A stretch of DNA of 64,000 nucleotides, from positions 1-64,000 of the forward strand of contig CAWCJC010000007.1 of the NCBI GenBank assembly GCA_963795835.1, written 5' to 3'. Source of the stretch: JALYXI01 sp963795835 (GTDB lineage: Bacteria > Acidobacteriota > Terriglobia > Bryobacterales > Bryobacteraceae). The notes under the pieces are model-generated. The model was given only the letters and a program-made list of their open reading frames with translations, was not told where the DNA came from and did not search any database. Position numbers and translations under genes: made by a program. How positions within the stretch are numbered: position 1 is the first letter of the stretch; each line of letters opens with the position of its first letter. This document shows positions 54,880-63,178 of this stretch, one piece after another.

Positions 54880-57800
54880 ATGAAACATACATTCAGCAGG
54901 TATCTGGTGCTTCTGTCTGCAGCCCTGGTGGCCCTTGTGGGTCATCCTGACACAGCTCAGGCCCAGAACGCCATAGCCTTCTCTCCAAACGCTGTTTTTC
55001 TGACTGCGTCGAACTCGAACAATACGGGAACTCAAACCGCTGTTGTGACCGTTACTGTGAACGGTCAACCCGCTACTGACCTCAGTAAGACCACGGCATC
55101 TTCTCCGGGAAACTTTCTATCCGTTATTCCGACGATCAATGCCAACCAAAGCTATTTAACGGTAATCGCGAACACGAATATGCAGGCGGGTACCTATACC
55201 GGGACCATCAACGTCAATGCTAACGGCCAGCTTGCTTCTCTTCCTGTTACACTCACGGTCTACAGCGCGAATACGCTGACGCTCAGTACGAACTCGCTTA
55301 CTTTTAGCGGTTCTACAGGCGGTACGCCACCCCAGAGCCAGACGGTAAACATCACTGGTTCCGTTCCGGGAATTCCGTTTACCGTCTCCGTTGCAACTGC
55401 AACCGGTGGCGGGTGGCTCTCCGCGGCACAAACGGGAACAGCGGTACCTGCGTCGCTGGTAATTACGGCGAACCCTGGAAATTTGGCCGCTGGCACTTAC
55501 ACCGGTACGGTGACCGTCAGTTCGGACCTGATTGCGCCACAAGTAATCAACGTCACTCTGGTTGTCAGCGGGCAGCCGATTTTGGTTGTGACGCCGAATC
55601 CAATCACACTGCTCTATCAATCTGGTGTGGGAGCGGCCGCGCCCACCGCTACAGTTCAGGTCCTCTCTACGATATCGCCGCTTACTTACACCGGAACAGT
55701 AGCGTTTACATCCTGTCCGGGCTTCTTTACCGTCAATAGTGGCTTGGCCGGAACTACAAATACGACTCTTACCCTAACGGCTAATCTGAGTGCTATTGGG
55801 ACGCTTCAGTCATGCGCGGGCAGCATCACGCTTACTGATATGAATAGCCGCACTGCTATTGTCCCTGTCACTTTTCAATCCAGTCCCCTGCCGCTAATCT
55901 CGGTAAGTCCGACCTCCACGAGTTTCAATTACTCCGTCGGTGGCTCTTTACCTCCCGCTCAAACGTTCACAGTTTCCAACTCGGGTGCCACTTTCCTGAA
56001 TTACGGAGTCTCCGCTTCGGTGCCGTGGCTTGCTCTTCCCGCCACCCCGCCCAGCGGTTTTACAACGAACTCTTTTACTGTTTCCTTGAATCCAGTGGCT
56101 CTGGCCATGATGAATCCGGGAACTTATCAAGGAACCATCGCTGTGAGCGCTCTGGGTGCGGGAAACTCTCCTCAAAATATCCCCGTCACGCTGACTATCA
56201 GTAACAACGCCTTGGTTACGCTATCGCCCAACTTTGTTACGTTCAACTATCAAACCGGACAGAATATCCCTTCAGCGCTGTCCGTTAATCTCGCCAGCAC
56301 GATGGGCACGGTCCCGTATACGATTTCGGTACCCACCACCAGCAGTACTCAGTTTGTGTCATTCTCGCCGGCATCGGGCACCGCAACAACTACCGCTACT
56401 CCCTTGCTGCTGACCTTAATCCCCTCGGCAGTGATCAATCTTCCTCCTGGGGCTTATCAGAATCAAGTGCAGGTTACCGCCGGAGGTAACACACAGACAC
56501 TGACGGTGAACCTGAACGTAAGCAGTACGCCGCTGGTAAACGTGAGTCCGCAGCAATTGATCTTTACGTATGCGGCTGGCGGACAGGCACCACCTCAACA
56601 GTCGCTATCCGTCACAAGCACGAACGGCTCCGCTCTGCCGGTTACGTTCTCCTCAAACCAGTCTTATGTTCTGGTAGCAGGTGGAACCACCAGCACGCCC
56701 AGCACAGTGAATGTCGCGGTCGCGCCCGGTCTGGCCGTTGGAACTTATAACGCTCAGATCACAGTCACCTCAGGTACGCAAAGCCAGATTGTTCCAGTGT
56801 TGATCACCGTAAACAACGGTATCAGCCTGTCCGCGACACCCACTTCGCTTTCCTTTACGCAGGGCGCGAACGGACCCGCTCCGGCGGCCCAAACGGTTAC
56901 GGTTGGCAGTACGAACAACACAGCGCTTGCCTACTCCGCTACAGCTACGACTGCTTCGGGCGGGAATTGGCTCACCGTAAATGGCTCTACAGCCGTATTT
57001 CAGGGCAACGCACCGGGCACATTCACCGTGGCGGTAAACGGAGCACAATTGACTCCGGGGACTTACACCGGCTCCGTTGTGATTACGTCAGTGGGCGCGT
57101 CCAATTCTTCGCTCACGATCCCGGTTACACTTACGGTTTCCGCCCAAACCCTGGCAGCATCCCCGAACTCTCTAACGTTTAACGCTGCTGTCCAAGGCAC
57201 CGTTCCGGCCAGTCAGAGCGTAAATATCACCTCTACTTCTGGTACTCCCGTCGCTTTCACTACAAGTTCTACGACAGCGAGTGGCGGAGGCTGGCTGACA
57301 GTGACCCCTGCAACCGGAACCACTCCCCAGGCTATTACCGTTACGGTCAATCAATCTGGTCTGAATGCCGGTACTTATACCGGAACCGTAACCGTTACCT
57401 CAACGGCGGCTGGCGCTGTACCGCTTACCATCCCCGTTTCGCTCACCGTCGGTGGTCAGGCAAGTCCCGCGCTTTCTCAGGTGATCAACGCAGCAAGCGG
57501 AGCCACTGGCCCGATTGCTCCAGGGGAGATCATCTCGCTGTTTGGGACCAATCTGGGACCGGTGGCGCCTGGTTATCTCACCCTGAATGCGCAAGGCGCT
57601 GTCGCGACAACCCTAAGCAATGTGCAGGTGTTGTTTGACGGCATTCCCGCTCCGCTGACCTACGTGTCGGCCACGCAAATTAACGCGGTTGTACCCTACG
57701 AGGTATTTGGCAGGGCTACGACAAACCTGGTGGTGAACTTCAATGGCGTAAGTACTGCAGCCCTGCCGTTGAATGTTGTAGCAACCGCTCCGGGCATCTT

Positions 57801-58170
57801 TGCGATGAGCGGCGTGGGGCAGGCCGCAGCCCTGAATCAGAACGGGACGATCAATACTGCGGCGAATCCCATACCTAAGGGTCAGACCGTGGTTCTTTTC
57901 GCGACGGGTGAGGGTCAAACTAGCCCGCTCGGGGTGACCGGTAGCGTGACAGGCGGAACGCTGAAGACGCCGAACGCTCCAGTGACTGTCACCATCGGGG
58001 GCGTACCGGCTACTGTGGCTTACGCAGGGTCGGCTCCTAACCTGGTAAGTGGCGTGTTACAAATTAACGCCGTTGTACCCGCTGGAACACCCAGTGGAGC
58101 TTCAGTTCCAGTCGTCTTGACTATTGGGAGCGCCACTACACAACAAAACGTAACGATCGCTGTTCAGTAG
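54880..58170 (+). CDS. Secreted Ig-like (BACON) repeat protein with TIGR03437 C-terminus
   Basis: A signal peptide (MKHTFSRYLVLLSAALVALV, cleavage near AQAQ) leads to about eight tandem beta-sandwich repeats of 90-105 residues. Each opens like ISVSPTSTSFNYSVGG or LAASPNSLTFNAAVQG and closes GTYTGTVTVTS...VPVTLTV, the BACON pattern. The last 230 residues start VINAASGATGPIAPGEIISL and include YVSATQINAVVPYEV and LFATGEGQTSPLG, the same domain as at the end of the NHL protein. It is rich in Thr, Ser, Val and Gly and has almost no Lys, like an extracellular stalk. The ATG at 54880 was chosen for the signal peptide; the frame opens at 54826. An intrinsic terminator follows. Confidence 0.88.
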   Translation: MKHTFSRYLVLLSAALVALVGHPDTAQAQNAIAFSPNAVFLTASNSNNTGTQTAVVTVTVNGQPATDLSKTTASSPGNFLSVIPTINANQSYLTVIANTNMQAGTYTGTINVNANGQLASLPVTLTVYSANTLTLSTNSLTFSGSTGGTPPQSQTVNITGSVPGIPFTVSVATATGGGWLSAAQTGTAVPASLVITANPGNLAAGTYTGTVTVSSDLIAPQVINVTLVVSGQPILVVTPNPITLLYQSGVGAAAPTATVQVLSTISPLTYTGTVAFTSCPGFFTVNSGLAGTTNTTLTLTANLSAIGTLQSCAGSITLTDMNSRTAIVPVTFQSSPLPLISVSPTSTSFNYSVGGSLPPAQTFTVSNSGATFLNYGVSASVPWLALPATPPSGFTTNSFTVSLNPVALAMMNPGTYQGTIAVSALGAGNSPQNIPVTLTISNNALVTLSPNFVTFNYQTGQNIPSALSVNLASTMGTVPYTISVPTTSSTQFVSFSPASGTATTTATPLLLTLIPSAVINLPPGAYQNQVQVTAGGNTQTLTVNLNVSSTPLVNVSPQQLIFTYAAGGQAPPQQSLSVTSTNGSALPVTFSSNQSYVLVAGGTTSTPSTVNVAVAPGLAVGTYNAQITVTSGTQSQIVPVLITVNNGISLSATPTSLSFTQGANGPAPAAQTVTVGSTNNTALAYSATATTASGGNWLTVNGSTAVFQGNAPGTFTVAVNGAQLTPGTYTGSVVITSVGASNSSLTIPVTLTVSAQTLAASPNSLTFNAAVQGTVPASQSVNITSTSGTPVAFTTSSTTASGGGWLTVTPATGTTPQAITVTVNQSGLNAGTYTGTVTVTSTAAGAVPLTIPVSLTVGGQASPALSQVINAASGATGPIAPGEIISLFGTNLGPVAPGYLTLNAQGAVATTLSNVQVLFDGIPAPLTYVSATQINAVVPYEVFGRATTNLVVNFNGVSTAALPLNVVATAPGIFAMSGVGQAAALNQNGTINTAANPIPKGQTVVLFATGEGQTSPLGVTGSVTGGTLKTPNAPVTVTIGGVPATVAYAGSAPNLVSGVLQINAVVPAGTPSGASVPVVLTIGSATTQQNVTIAVQ

Positions 58171-58190
58171 TAGTCCTGTTGTATTGGGGC

Positions 58191-58223
58191 GGGGTGCACT
58201 GTATTAGTGCGCCCCTTTTTTTT
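58191..58223 (+). terminator. Intrinsic terminator of the Ig-like repeat gene
   Basis: GGGGTGCACT and AGTGCGCCCC form a 10-bp stem with one G-T pair and the five-base loop GTATT, followed by eight T at 58216-58223. It starts 20 bases after the stop codon. This is the only textbook Rho-independent terminator seen in the window. Confidence 0.93.
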
Positions 58224-58241
58224 ACTTTCCCGGACCTTCAA

Positions 58242-59213
58242 CTAATCACCCGCTTGCCAGAAGCTTCGATTGGCGAAGCAATAATAAGCGCCTTTTGTGT
58301 ACTCGAAGGTATCACTCGACCCCTCGTAGTATCGATACATGGGGTGAGTATTCGCAGGACAATAGTGGGCTACCAGGCTGCGCCGCGTTTTCCCAGGATC
58401 GTCCACGGGGCCGCCCCCGTGGGCTAAGTCCGAACTCCAGATCAGCGTATCGCCCTTGTTGGCAAGAAACTTTCGCTCGCCACTTGGATTTTGGGCGTTG
58501 TTCTGGTTCAAGTGATCGTAAAACTTCGGAATCTCGGGCACACCCGGCGCGATCCACTTATACTGTCCTTCGAACAGATACTCCGGATAATTCTGGCTTC
58601 CGGGGTAGTAGATTAACTCGCCGCTGCCCTGCTGAATATCCTCAAGCGCCGTCCAGGATGCACAGAACTCCATAGGCGAACTTACCCTTACGAAAGCCGT
58701 ATCGCGGTGCACCGGCTGCTGTGAACCGTTATAAAAATAAAGGCTTTGAAACGCCACCGGCGGACGGCCGAACACCAACTGCAGAAACCGTAAAGTCGCA
58801 GGCGCAAAAATCACGGCACGTGCCGAGGGAAGAAACGAGTATAAATCCAAAAGTTTCAGCATCTTACCGTGCGCTGCGCCGTCGCCTGGCGCCAGATGGC
58901 GAACCGTGGATCGGCCCCCCTCCATGCAATCCACCCAGGCTTGCTCGTGCCCCTCGGCGGTAAGCCTCGCCACATCGGCTTGCAGATCCGCAATTACGTC
59001 CGGTTCCACCGCGCCACGCAGGATGACGTAGCCATTCTCGATAAATGCGGCGAGCAGCGCGGCTTCTTCTTCTGTAACTTCGCCCAAGGCCAATTTGCCC
59101 GCAAGAATGTCCGGAGCGTTCGAAAGATCGGTCCAGCATCCCCCGAATCTGCTGCGAAACGCAGGCTGTTGAACGGGGTGGCGATAGGGATCGAATTGGG
59201 GCGCGGTAGACAT
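58242..59213 (-). CDS. Phytanoyl-CoA dioxygenase (PhyH) family oxygenase
   Basis: The 323-residue protein has the PhyH pattern: ENGYVILRGAVEPDVIADLQ, the Fe-binding HxD in QQPVHRDTAFVR, WTALEDIQQGSGELIYYPGS and the distal His in SSDLAHGGGPVDDPGKTRRS with Arg for 2-oxoglutarate. It should hydroxylate a small molecule or a sugar/lipid. The start overlaps the stop of the methyltransferase gene (TGATG), and with the coiled-coil gene it forms a three-gene minus-strand unit ending opposite the terminator of the surface protein. Confidence 0.88.
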   Translation of the reverse strand: MSTAPQFDPYRHPVQQPAFRSRFGGCWTDLSNAPDILAGKLALGEVTEEEAALLAAFIENGYVILRGAVEPDVIADLQADVARLTAEGHEQAWVDCMEGGRSTVRHLAPGDGAAHGKMLKLLDLYSFLPSARAVIFAPATLRFLQLVFGRPPVAFQSLYFYNGSQQPVHRDTAFVRVSSPMEFCASWTALEDIQQGSGELIYYPGSQNYPEYLFEGQYKWIAPGVPEIPKFYDHLNQNNAQNPSGERKFLANKGDTLIWSSDLAHGGGPVDDPGKTRRSLVAHYCPANTHPMYRYYEGSSDTFEYTKGAYYCFANRSFWQAGD

Positions 59214-59950
59214 CAGAAAGTCACCTCCGGCTTTCGCGCGGACACAACGACGCGCTCGTTTTCACACATCACGATTCCTATCACTTCGAGACCGGCGTCC
59301 AGGAGGAAGCTCCTTAGCTCCGGCTCCGAATAGACACGATAGAAAGCCTTGCCCGGTTTGTAAACTCCACGGGAGACTGTGAGGCCGGGATCTTCGCGTG
59401 GGAAGTCAAGACAAACCAGTCCACCAGGCCGGAGCGCATTGTAAATGTGAACAAGTTCCTTCGCGATTGAAGGAAACCAGTGCTCGCATACGTTTGCGGC
59501 AAGCACTAGATCGAAGTCGTTTTCTTCCGTTCGCTCCCGTTCGCACTCGCTGCCACGGTCCAACACGGCTTTGACTGTCTTTTCGCCAATAGCCCATACT
59601 CTCCCACGCAACTCGGCCTCAGCTAGTACAGTCACTTCGTCCATGAAGCAGTCGATGGGCGCATCGCTTTCCCGCGCCTCGAACACGTCTGCCGGTAAGT
59701 CTCCCGAAATTGTTTGAGATCCACCTTGGAGGAGTTGATCGGAACCGGCAATAAACAATTCAACGATGTTCGTTCCTGGCGCAAGCGCTTCGAAGGGATT
59801 GAATGAGAACTCTCGAGCCGCCACACGCGCCACAAATCGCCGGTTCACCACGATATCGACGAATGGGGTCAGCGTGGGAAAGGTTTCGCTGGTGAGAGAC
59901 CCGCGCAATGAGAATTGCGTAGCCTCGTGGATCTGTCCGGTAAAGGGCAT
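59213..59950 (-). CDS. Two-domain protein with degenerate methyltransferase domain
   Basis: Residues 1-100 look beta rich (SLRGSLTSETFPTLTPFVDI, then GTNIVELFIAGSDQLL). From about 110 on it follows a class I methyltransferase: FDLVLAANVCEHWFPSIAKE, then LVHIYNALRPGGLVCLDFPR and YSEPELRSFLLDAGLEVIG. The SAM-binding glycine motif is not recognisable; GRVWAIGEKTVKAVLDRG stands in its place, so activity is doubtful or the pocket is unusual. It starts eight bases after the coiled-coil gene. Probably acts with the neighbouring PhyH enzyme. Confidence 0.65.
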   Translation of the reverse strand: MPFTGQIHEATQFSLRGSLTSETFPTLTPFVDIVVNRRFVARVAAREFSFNPFEALAPGTNIVELFIAGSDQLLQGGSQTISGDLPADVFEARESDAPIDCFMDEVTVLAEAELRGRVWAIGEKTVKAVLDRGSECERERTEENDFDLVLAANVCEHWFPSIAKELVHIYNALRPGGLVCLDFPREDPGLTVSRGVYKPGKAFYRVYSEPELRSFLLDAGLEVIGIVMCENERVVVSARKPEVTF

Positions 59951-59958
59951 GTGTTCGT

Positions 59959-60261
59959 TTAGCGAAACGTCTTCCCGATCACGCGCAACGGCTCCGTAAT
60001 CCGCCAGGAGAGAGACCGCTCAAGCTCCCTGACTCTTCCCTCGGCCGCTTTTAACGCATTCCGAAGCACTTCCACCTCGGCCTGTGGACTTGGGCGCGGG
60101 GCATCGCAGACCAGAAGCTTGCACCTTGCGGCTGAGAGTTGAACTTCCAGGTTCCGAATTTTCGTGTCTTTTCGTTCTATCTCCGAACGAAGTTGCTTTG
60201 CCGTCAAGTCCTGGGCTTTCACGAGCCTTTTCAGCTTCAACAATTCATCCGCGCTAGCCAC
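59959..60261 (-). CDS. Short coiled-coil protein with SWRITEPLR ending
   Basis: About 85 residues of heptad-rich coiled coil (LLKLKRLVKAQDLTAKQLRS, EIERKDTKIRNLEVQLSAAR) end in ELERSLSWRITEPLRVIGK. The SWR(I/L)T.PLR motif after a coiled coil is frequent in polysaccharide-related glycosyltransferases and methyltransferases, where it follows or links catalytic domains. Here it is a free-standing protein, starting with GTG at 60261. It may dock the two downstream enzymes; this is inference. Confidence 0.6.
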   Translation of the reverse strand: MASADELLKLKRLVKAQDLTAKQLRSEIERKDTKIRNLEVQLSAARCKLLVCDAPRPSPQAEVEVLRNALKAAEGRVRELERSLSWRITEPLRVIGKTFR

Positions 60262-60406
60262 TTTGAGTATTTTACGCTCAAACCTGTGGAATCTCTTAGG
60301 ACCAGAACTGGCTCAAGCTGCCCCGGGCGAAGCAGAATGGCCCAACCCGTTGTGGTGGATTAGGGTTTTCAATTGCGCTACGTTGTTTTAGGACGAGCTT
60401 ACCAAC

Positions 60407-61237
60407 TTGCCGATTCGCGCCAAGCGGATGATTCGAAAGATGCGAGGCGGTGCGCAGGCGCATCTGCTCGAGACCGAAGACAGCGCCTTCTACGTCGTCA
60501 AATTTCTGGAAAACCCGCAGCACCGGCGCATCCTTGTGAACGAATGGATCGCCTCCGTGGTGTTGCGCTATCTGCAGATTGCCTCGCCTGAAGTTTCGCT
60601 AATCGAGATCACGCCAGAGTTTCTGGCTGCGAACACCGAAGTCGGTTTGCAATTAGGCCAGCGGCGCATTCCGGTAGAGGCCGGTTGGCATTTCGGATCG
60701 CTCTACCCGGGCGACCCTGCAACCACCGCCGTCTACGACTTTGTGCCAGACGCCCTGTTGCCGCAGATTCAAAACCTTCCGGATTTCGCCGGCTGCTTCG
60801 TTTTCGATAAGTGGATGGGGAACGCCGATGGCCGCCAATCGGTGTTCCACCGCGCGGAACTGAAAGCGCTGAGCATCGGTACTTCAAAGCGGCGCATGGG
60901 CTTTCGCGCGCTCATGATTGATCACGGGTTCGTGTTCAACGGGCCCCATTGGGATTTTCCAGAAAGCGCGGTTCAGGGCGTTTATCCCCGCAGAGCCGTT
61001 TACGACAACGTTACTTCAATCGAGAGCTTTCAGCCGTGGCTGGACCGCGTGACGCATTTTCCGGAACAGGTGATCGATAAAGCATTGCGGCAGATCCCCG
61101 CGCGTTGGACCGAGGGCGAGGAGGAGCAACTGGAACGGCTACTTGAAAAACTGCTCCGCCGGTGCCGCAGGGTGGCCGATTTGATCAAGGACGCACAACT
61201 TGCCCAAACGAACCCATTCGCAAACTGGAAACGATGA
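60407..61237 (+). CDS. HipA-like kinase without antitoxin partner
   Basis: The 276-residue protein matches the HipA_2 group of HipA-like kinases: RKMRGGAQAHLLETEDSAFY with VVKF supplying the ATP-site Lys, QHRRILVNEWIASVVLRYL, the catalytic-loop analogue CFVFDKWMGNADGRQSVFHR and metal motif MIDHGFVFNG. There is no HipB-like helix-turn-helix gene beside it and no helix-turn-helix within. TTG at 60407 was taken as start because an in-frame stop lies 15 bases before it; the ATG at 60428 is the alternative. It overlaps the convergent thiO gene by 53 bases. Target unknown. Confidence 0.78.
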   Translation: MPIRAKRMIRKMRGGAQAHLLETEDSAFYVVKFLENPQHRRILVNEWIASVVLRYLQIASPEVSLIEITPEFLAANTEVGLQLGQRRIPVEAGWHFGSLYPGDPATTAVYDFVPDALLPQIQNLPDFAGCFVFDKWMGNADGRQSVFHRAELKALSIGTSKRRMGFRALMIDHGFVFNGPHWDFPESAVQGVYPRRAVYDNVTSIESFQPWLDRVTHFPEQVIDKALRQIPARWTEGEEEQLERLLEKLLRRCRRVADLIKDAQLAQTNPFANWKR

Positions 61238-62210
61238 AGTTCGCTGTTGCGGGAGCCATCAGGATTCCGTTTCTGTAGTGTCCGTAGGCAAGGAACACAG
61301 GCAGATCGTTGACGAACCCCAACTGCGGTTCCCCGGATCGCGTTCCCGGCCGGAAGCCGATCCATTGATCCAGTACCCTGGCGCGCTCCAGGCGCGGCAT
61401 CAGCTGTTGCGCTCTAAGAATGATCTGCGTAAATAGCGTGGGGTTGGGCTTGCGGTCAAAGCCGACCTCTTCCGTGGTGCTTCCGGCGATGGTGACGCCA
61501 TCCGAACGCTCCAAAATGTAAGTGTGGGCGTCGCGCCAGATAGGGCCGGGAACTTGCCCATCCGGCAAGAACGAAACCAGATGTCCGCGGACAGGCACGG
61601 CGGGTTCCACCGAAACGGCGGACCCCTCCGCAAGGATCGGAATCGTGCTGCTCCAGGCGCCCGCAGCCACAATCGCCACGTCAGCCGGTTCCGGCTCCAC
61701 GATGCGGCCCCGCTCCACAACAATGCGCTGTACTTCCCTCCCCTGATAAATCGTCACTCCTACGCGTTCGCAAGCAATGTGAAGGGCCCGGAGCAAATGA
61801 CGCGGATCCACGGCAGCGTCCTCCGGATAGAACAACTTGCGGCTGCCTGCTAATTGCGAAACGATTCCCCACTCCCGTTGCCTCGCTGCCCTTTGCTGAA
61901 GAGCTTCCCACTCGCTGTCATCACGAGCAAATTCGAAAGCTCCGCAGCGGCGATAGTCAATCGAAATTCCGGACTCCGCTTGCAGTTCCCGCACAAATTC
62001 CGGATACAGCCTCAAGCTGTCCTGCGCCAGGTCTCCCCACCAGGTGCGCTGGTCCATCTCCCCACCCGGAGCCAGCATGCCCGCACCGGACCAACTCGCC
62101 TCCGTCCCAACGCGGCCCGCCTCCCACAGCGCGACATCGAGCCCGCTTTGCCGTAATCTCCAAGCAGCCGATAGCCCGATCAGCCCGCCTCCCACTATAA
62201 TTGCGCGCAC
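61185..62210 (-). CDS. thiO: Glycine oxidase ThiO (FAD-dependent)
   Basis: ThiO oxidises glycine to iminoglyoxylate for the thiazole half of thiamine. The FAD fold begins RAIIVGGGLIGLSAAWRLRQ with LWEAGRVGTEASWSGAGMLA; later DVAIVAAGAWSSTIP, PVRGHLVSFLPD, GFRPGTRSGEPQLG and AYGHYRNGILMAPATA fit the family. Length 341 is normal. The start is GTG at 62210. No thiS or thiG is adjacent, so another D-amino-acid-oxidase-like role cannot be ruled out. Its end overlaps the HipA-like gene by 53 bases. Confidence 0.87.
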   Translation of the reverse strand: MRAIIVGGGLIGLSAAWRLRQSGLDVALWEAGRVGTEASWSGAGMLAPGGEMDQRTWWGDLAQDSLRLYPEFVRELQAESGISIDYRRCGAFEFARDDSEWEALQQRAARQREWGIVSQLAGSRKLFYPEDAAVDPRHLLRALHIACERVGVTIYQGREVQRIVVERGRIVEPEPADVAIVAAGAWSSTIPILAEGSAVSVEPAVPVRGHLVSFLPDGQVPGPIWRDAHTYILERSDGVTIAGSTTEEVGFDRKPNPTLFTQIILRAQQLMPRLERARVLDQWIGFRPGTRSGEPQLGFVNDLPVFLAYGHYRNGILMAPATANFIVSSLRMGSFGQVVRP

Positions 62211-62249
62211 TATCCAACGGTACCGGAAGAAACGTGTACGATTATTAAC

Positions 62250-62603
62250 ATGTCTGCCAGCTGTCCTAAATGCGGCAGCCGCTTCTTGAATCTAGCTCGT
62301 TTCCGTTCGTATACCGAGCGCATCAACGCCTTGCTTGGCGAGCGGCCGTTACGCTGCAAAGATTGCAAGACGCGCTTCATTGGGGGGACTTTTGAATGGG
62401 AGGACCTGCTGTTTGCCAAGTGTCCTTCGTGTTATCGGATGGATCTCAACATCTGGATGGCAGAACACCTGCGAGCGCGAGGCTGGATGGCCTTCAAGAT
62501 TCTGCTCGGTGGAAGGCGATTTCGCTGTGAATATTGCCGAATCAACTTCGTAAGCATGCGCCGACGGAAAGAGAACTTCAGCTTTAACCGGTGGAATCGA
62601 TGA
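62250..62603 (+). CDS. Small protein with two zinc-ribbon halves
   Basis: The 117 residues contain four CxxC pairs: CPKC near residue 5, CKDC near 36, CPSC near 58 and CEYC near 92. They form two similar halves, each with a first CxxC, about 30 residues, and a second CxxC next to an aromatic (RLRCKDCKTRFIGG-like and RFRCEYCRINFVS), so two zinc ribbons are likely. No enzyme motif is seen. It may bind nucleic acid. The stop overlaps the next gene by ATGA, indicating a joint role. Confidence 0.68.
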   Translation: MSASCPKCGSRFLNLARFRSYTERINALLGERPLRCKDCKTRFIGGTFEWEDLLFAKCPSCYRMDLNIWMAEHLRARGWMAFKILLGGRRFRCEYCRINFVSMRRRKENFSFNRWNR

Positions 62604-63178
62604 ACTCCGCAACGGAACTCTACCGCCGCTTCCTTTCCGAAGTTCCGCAACAGACGGGAAAAACCGCGGAACAGTGGAAAGCTTTGCTGCAGGCGGAAGC
62701 CCTTCAACGTCACAGCGACCGTCTGAACTTTCTCCAGACCGAACACTCTCTGCCTTACCGGCTCGCGTATCTCCTGGCATCGCATGCCGATGAGACCCGT
62801 CCCGATTACTCCGACCCGGCTGGATTAATTGAGGCCATGTATCGGAACCGCGAGAATCTCCGTCCGATTCACGATTCACTCACCGAGTTGACGATGCAGC
62901 AGGGCGCGGATGTCACTACAAGCATCGGTAAAACGATGGTCACATTCCGGCGCAAGCACGTCTTCGCGCAAATCAAACCCGCCGGCAGGATGCGCATCGA
63001 TTTCGGCTTGGCCCTGCCGCGGATTGTCGATCCAAAGCGACTCATTTCTACAGGCGGCCTGGAAAAAGGGGATCGGATCTCCTATCGCATTCCGGTGTCT
63101 GCCGTCGATGAGATTGACCGCGAACTGGAAGAATGGCTGGATCGCGCCTATCGGGCTACGGCTGCCGGACCAGCTTAA
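62600..63178 (+). CDS. DUF4287/DUF5655 domain protein
   Basis: The N-terminal part (LSEVPQQTGKTAEQWKALLQ) resembles DUF4287, and the C-terminal half (DSLTELTMQQGADVTTSIGK, MVTFRRKHVFAQIKPAG) resembles DUF5655, a small alpha/beta domain found in DNA-transport-related and stand-alone proteins. No function is established. The ATG at 62600 shares ATGA with the zinc-ribbon gene stop. Its 3' end overlaps the convergent right-edge gene by 23 bases. Confidence 0.72.
   Translation: MNSATELYRRFLSEVPQQTGKTAEQWKALLQAEALQRHSDRLNFLQTEHSLPYRLAYLLASHADETRPDYSDPAGLIEAMYRNRENLRPIHDSLTELTMQQGADVTTSIGKTMVTFRRKHVFAQIKPAGRMRIDFGLALPRIVDPKRLISTGGLEKGDRISYRIPVSAVDEIDRELEEWLDRAYRATAAGPA

Noticed and set aside
54967..57460. 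Repetitive DNA in the surface-protein gene as a CRISPR or satellite array
   Set aside because: The repeats are diverged, about 300 bases long and keep one reading frame; they are protein repeats.
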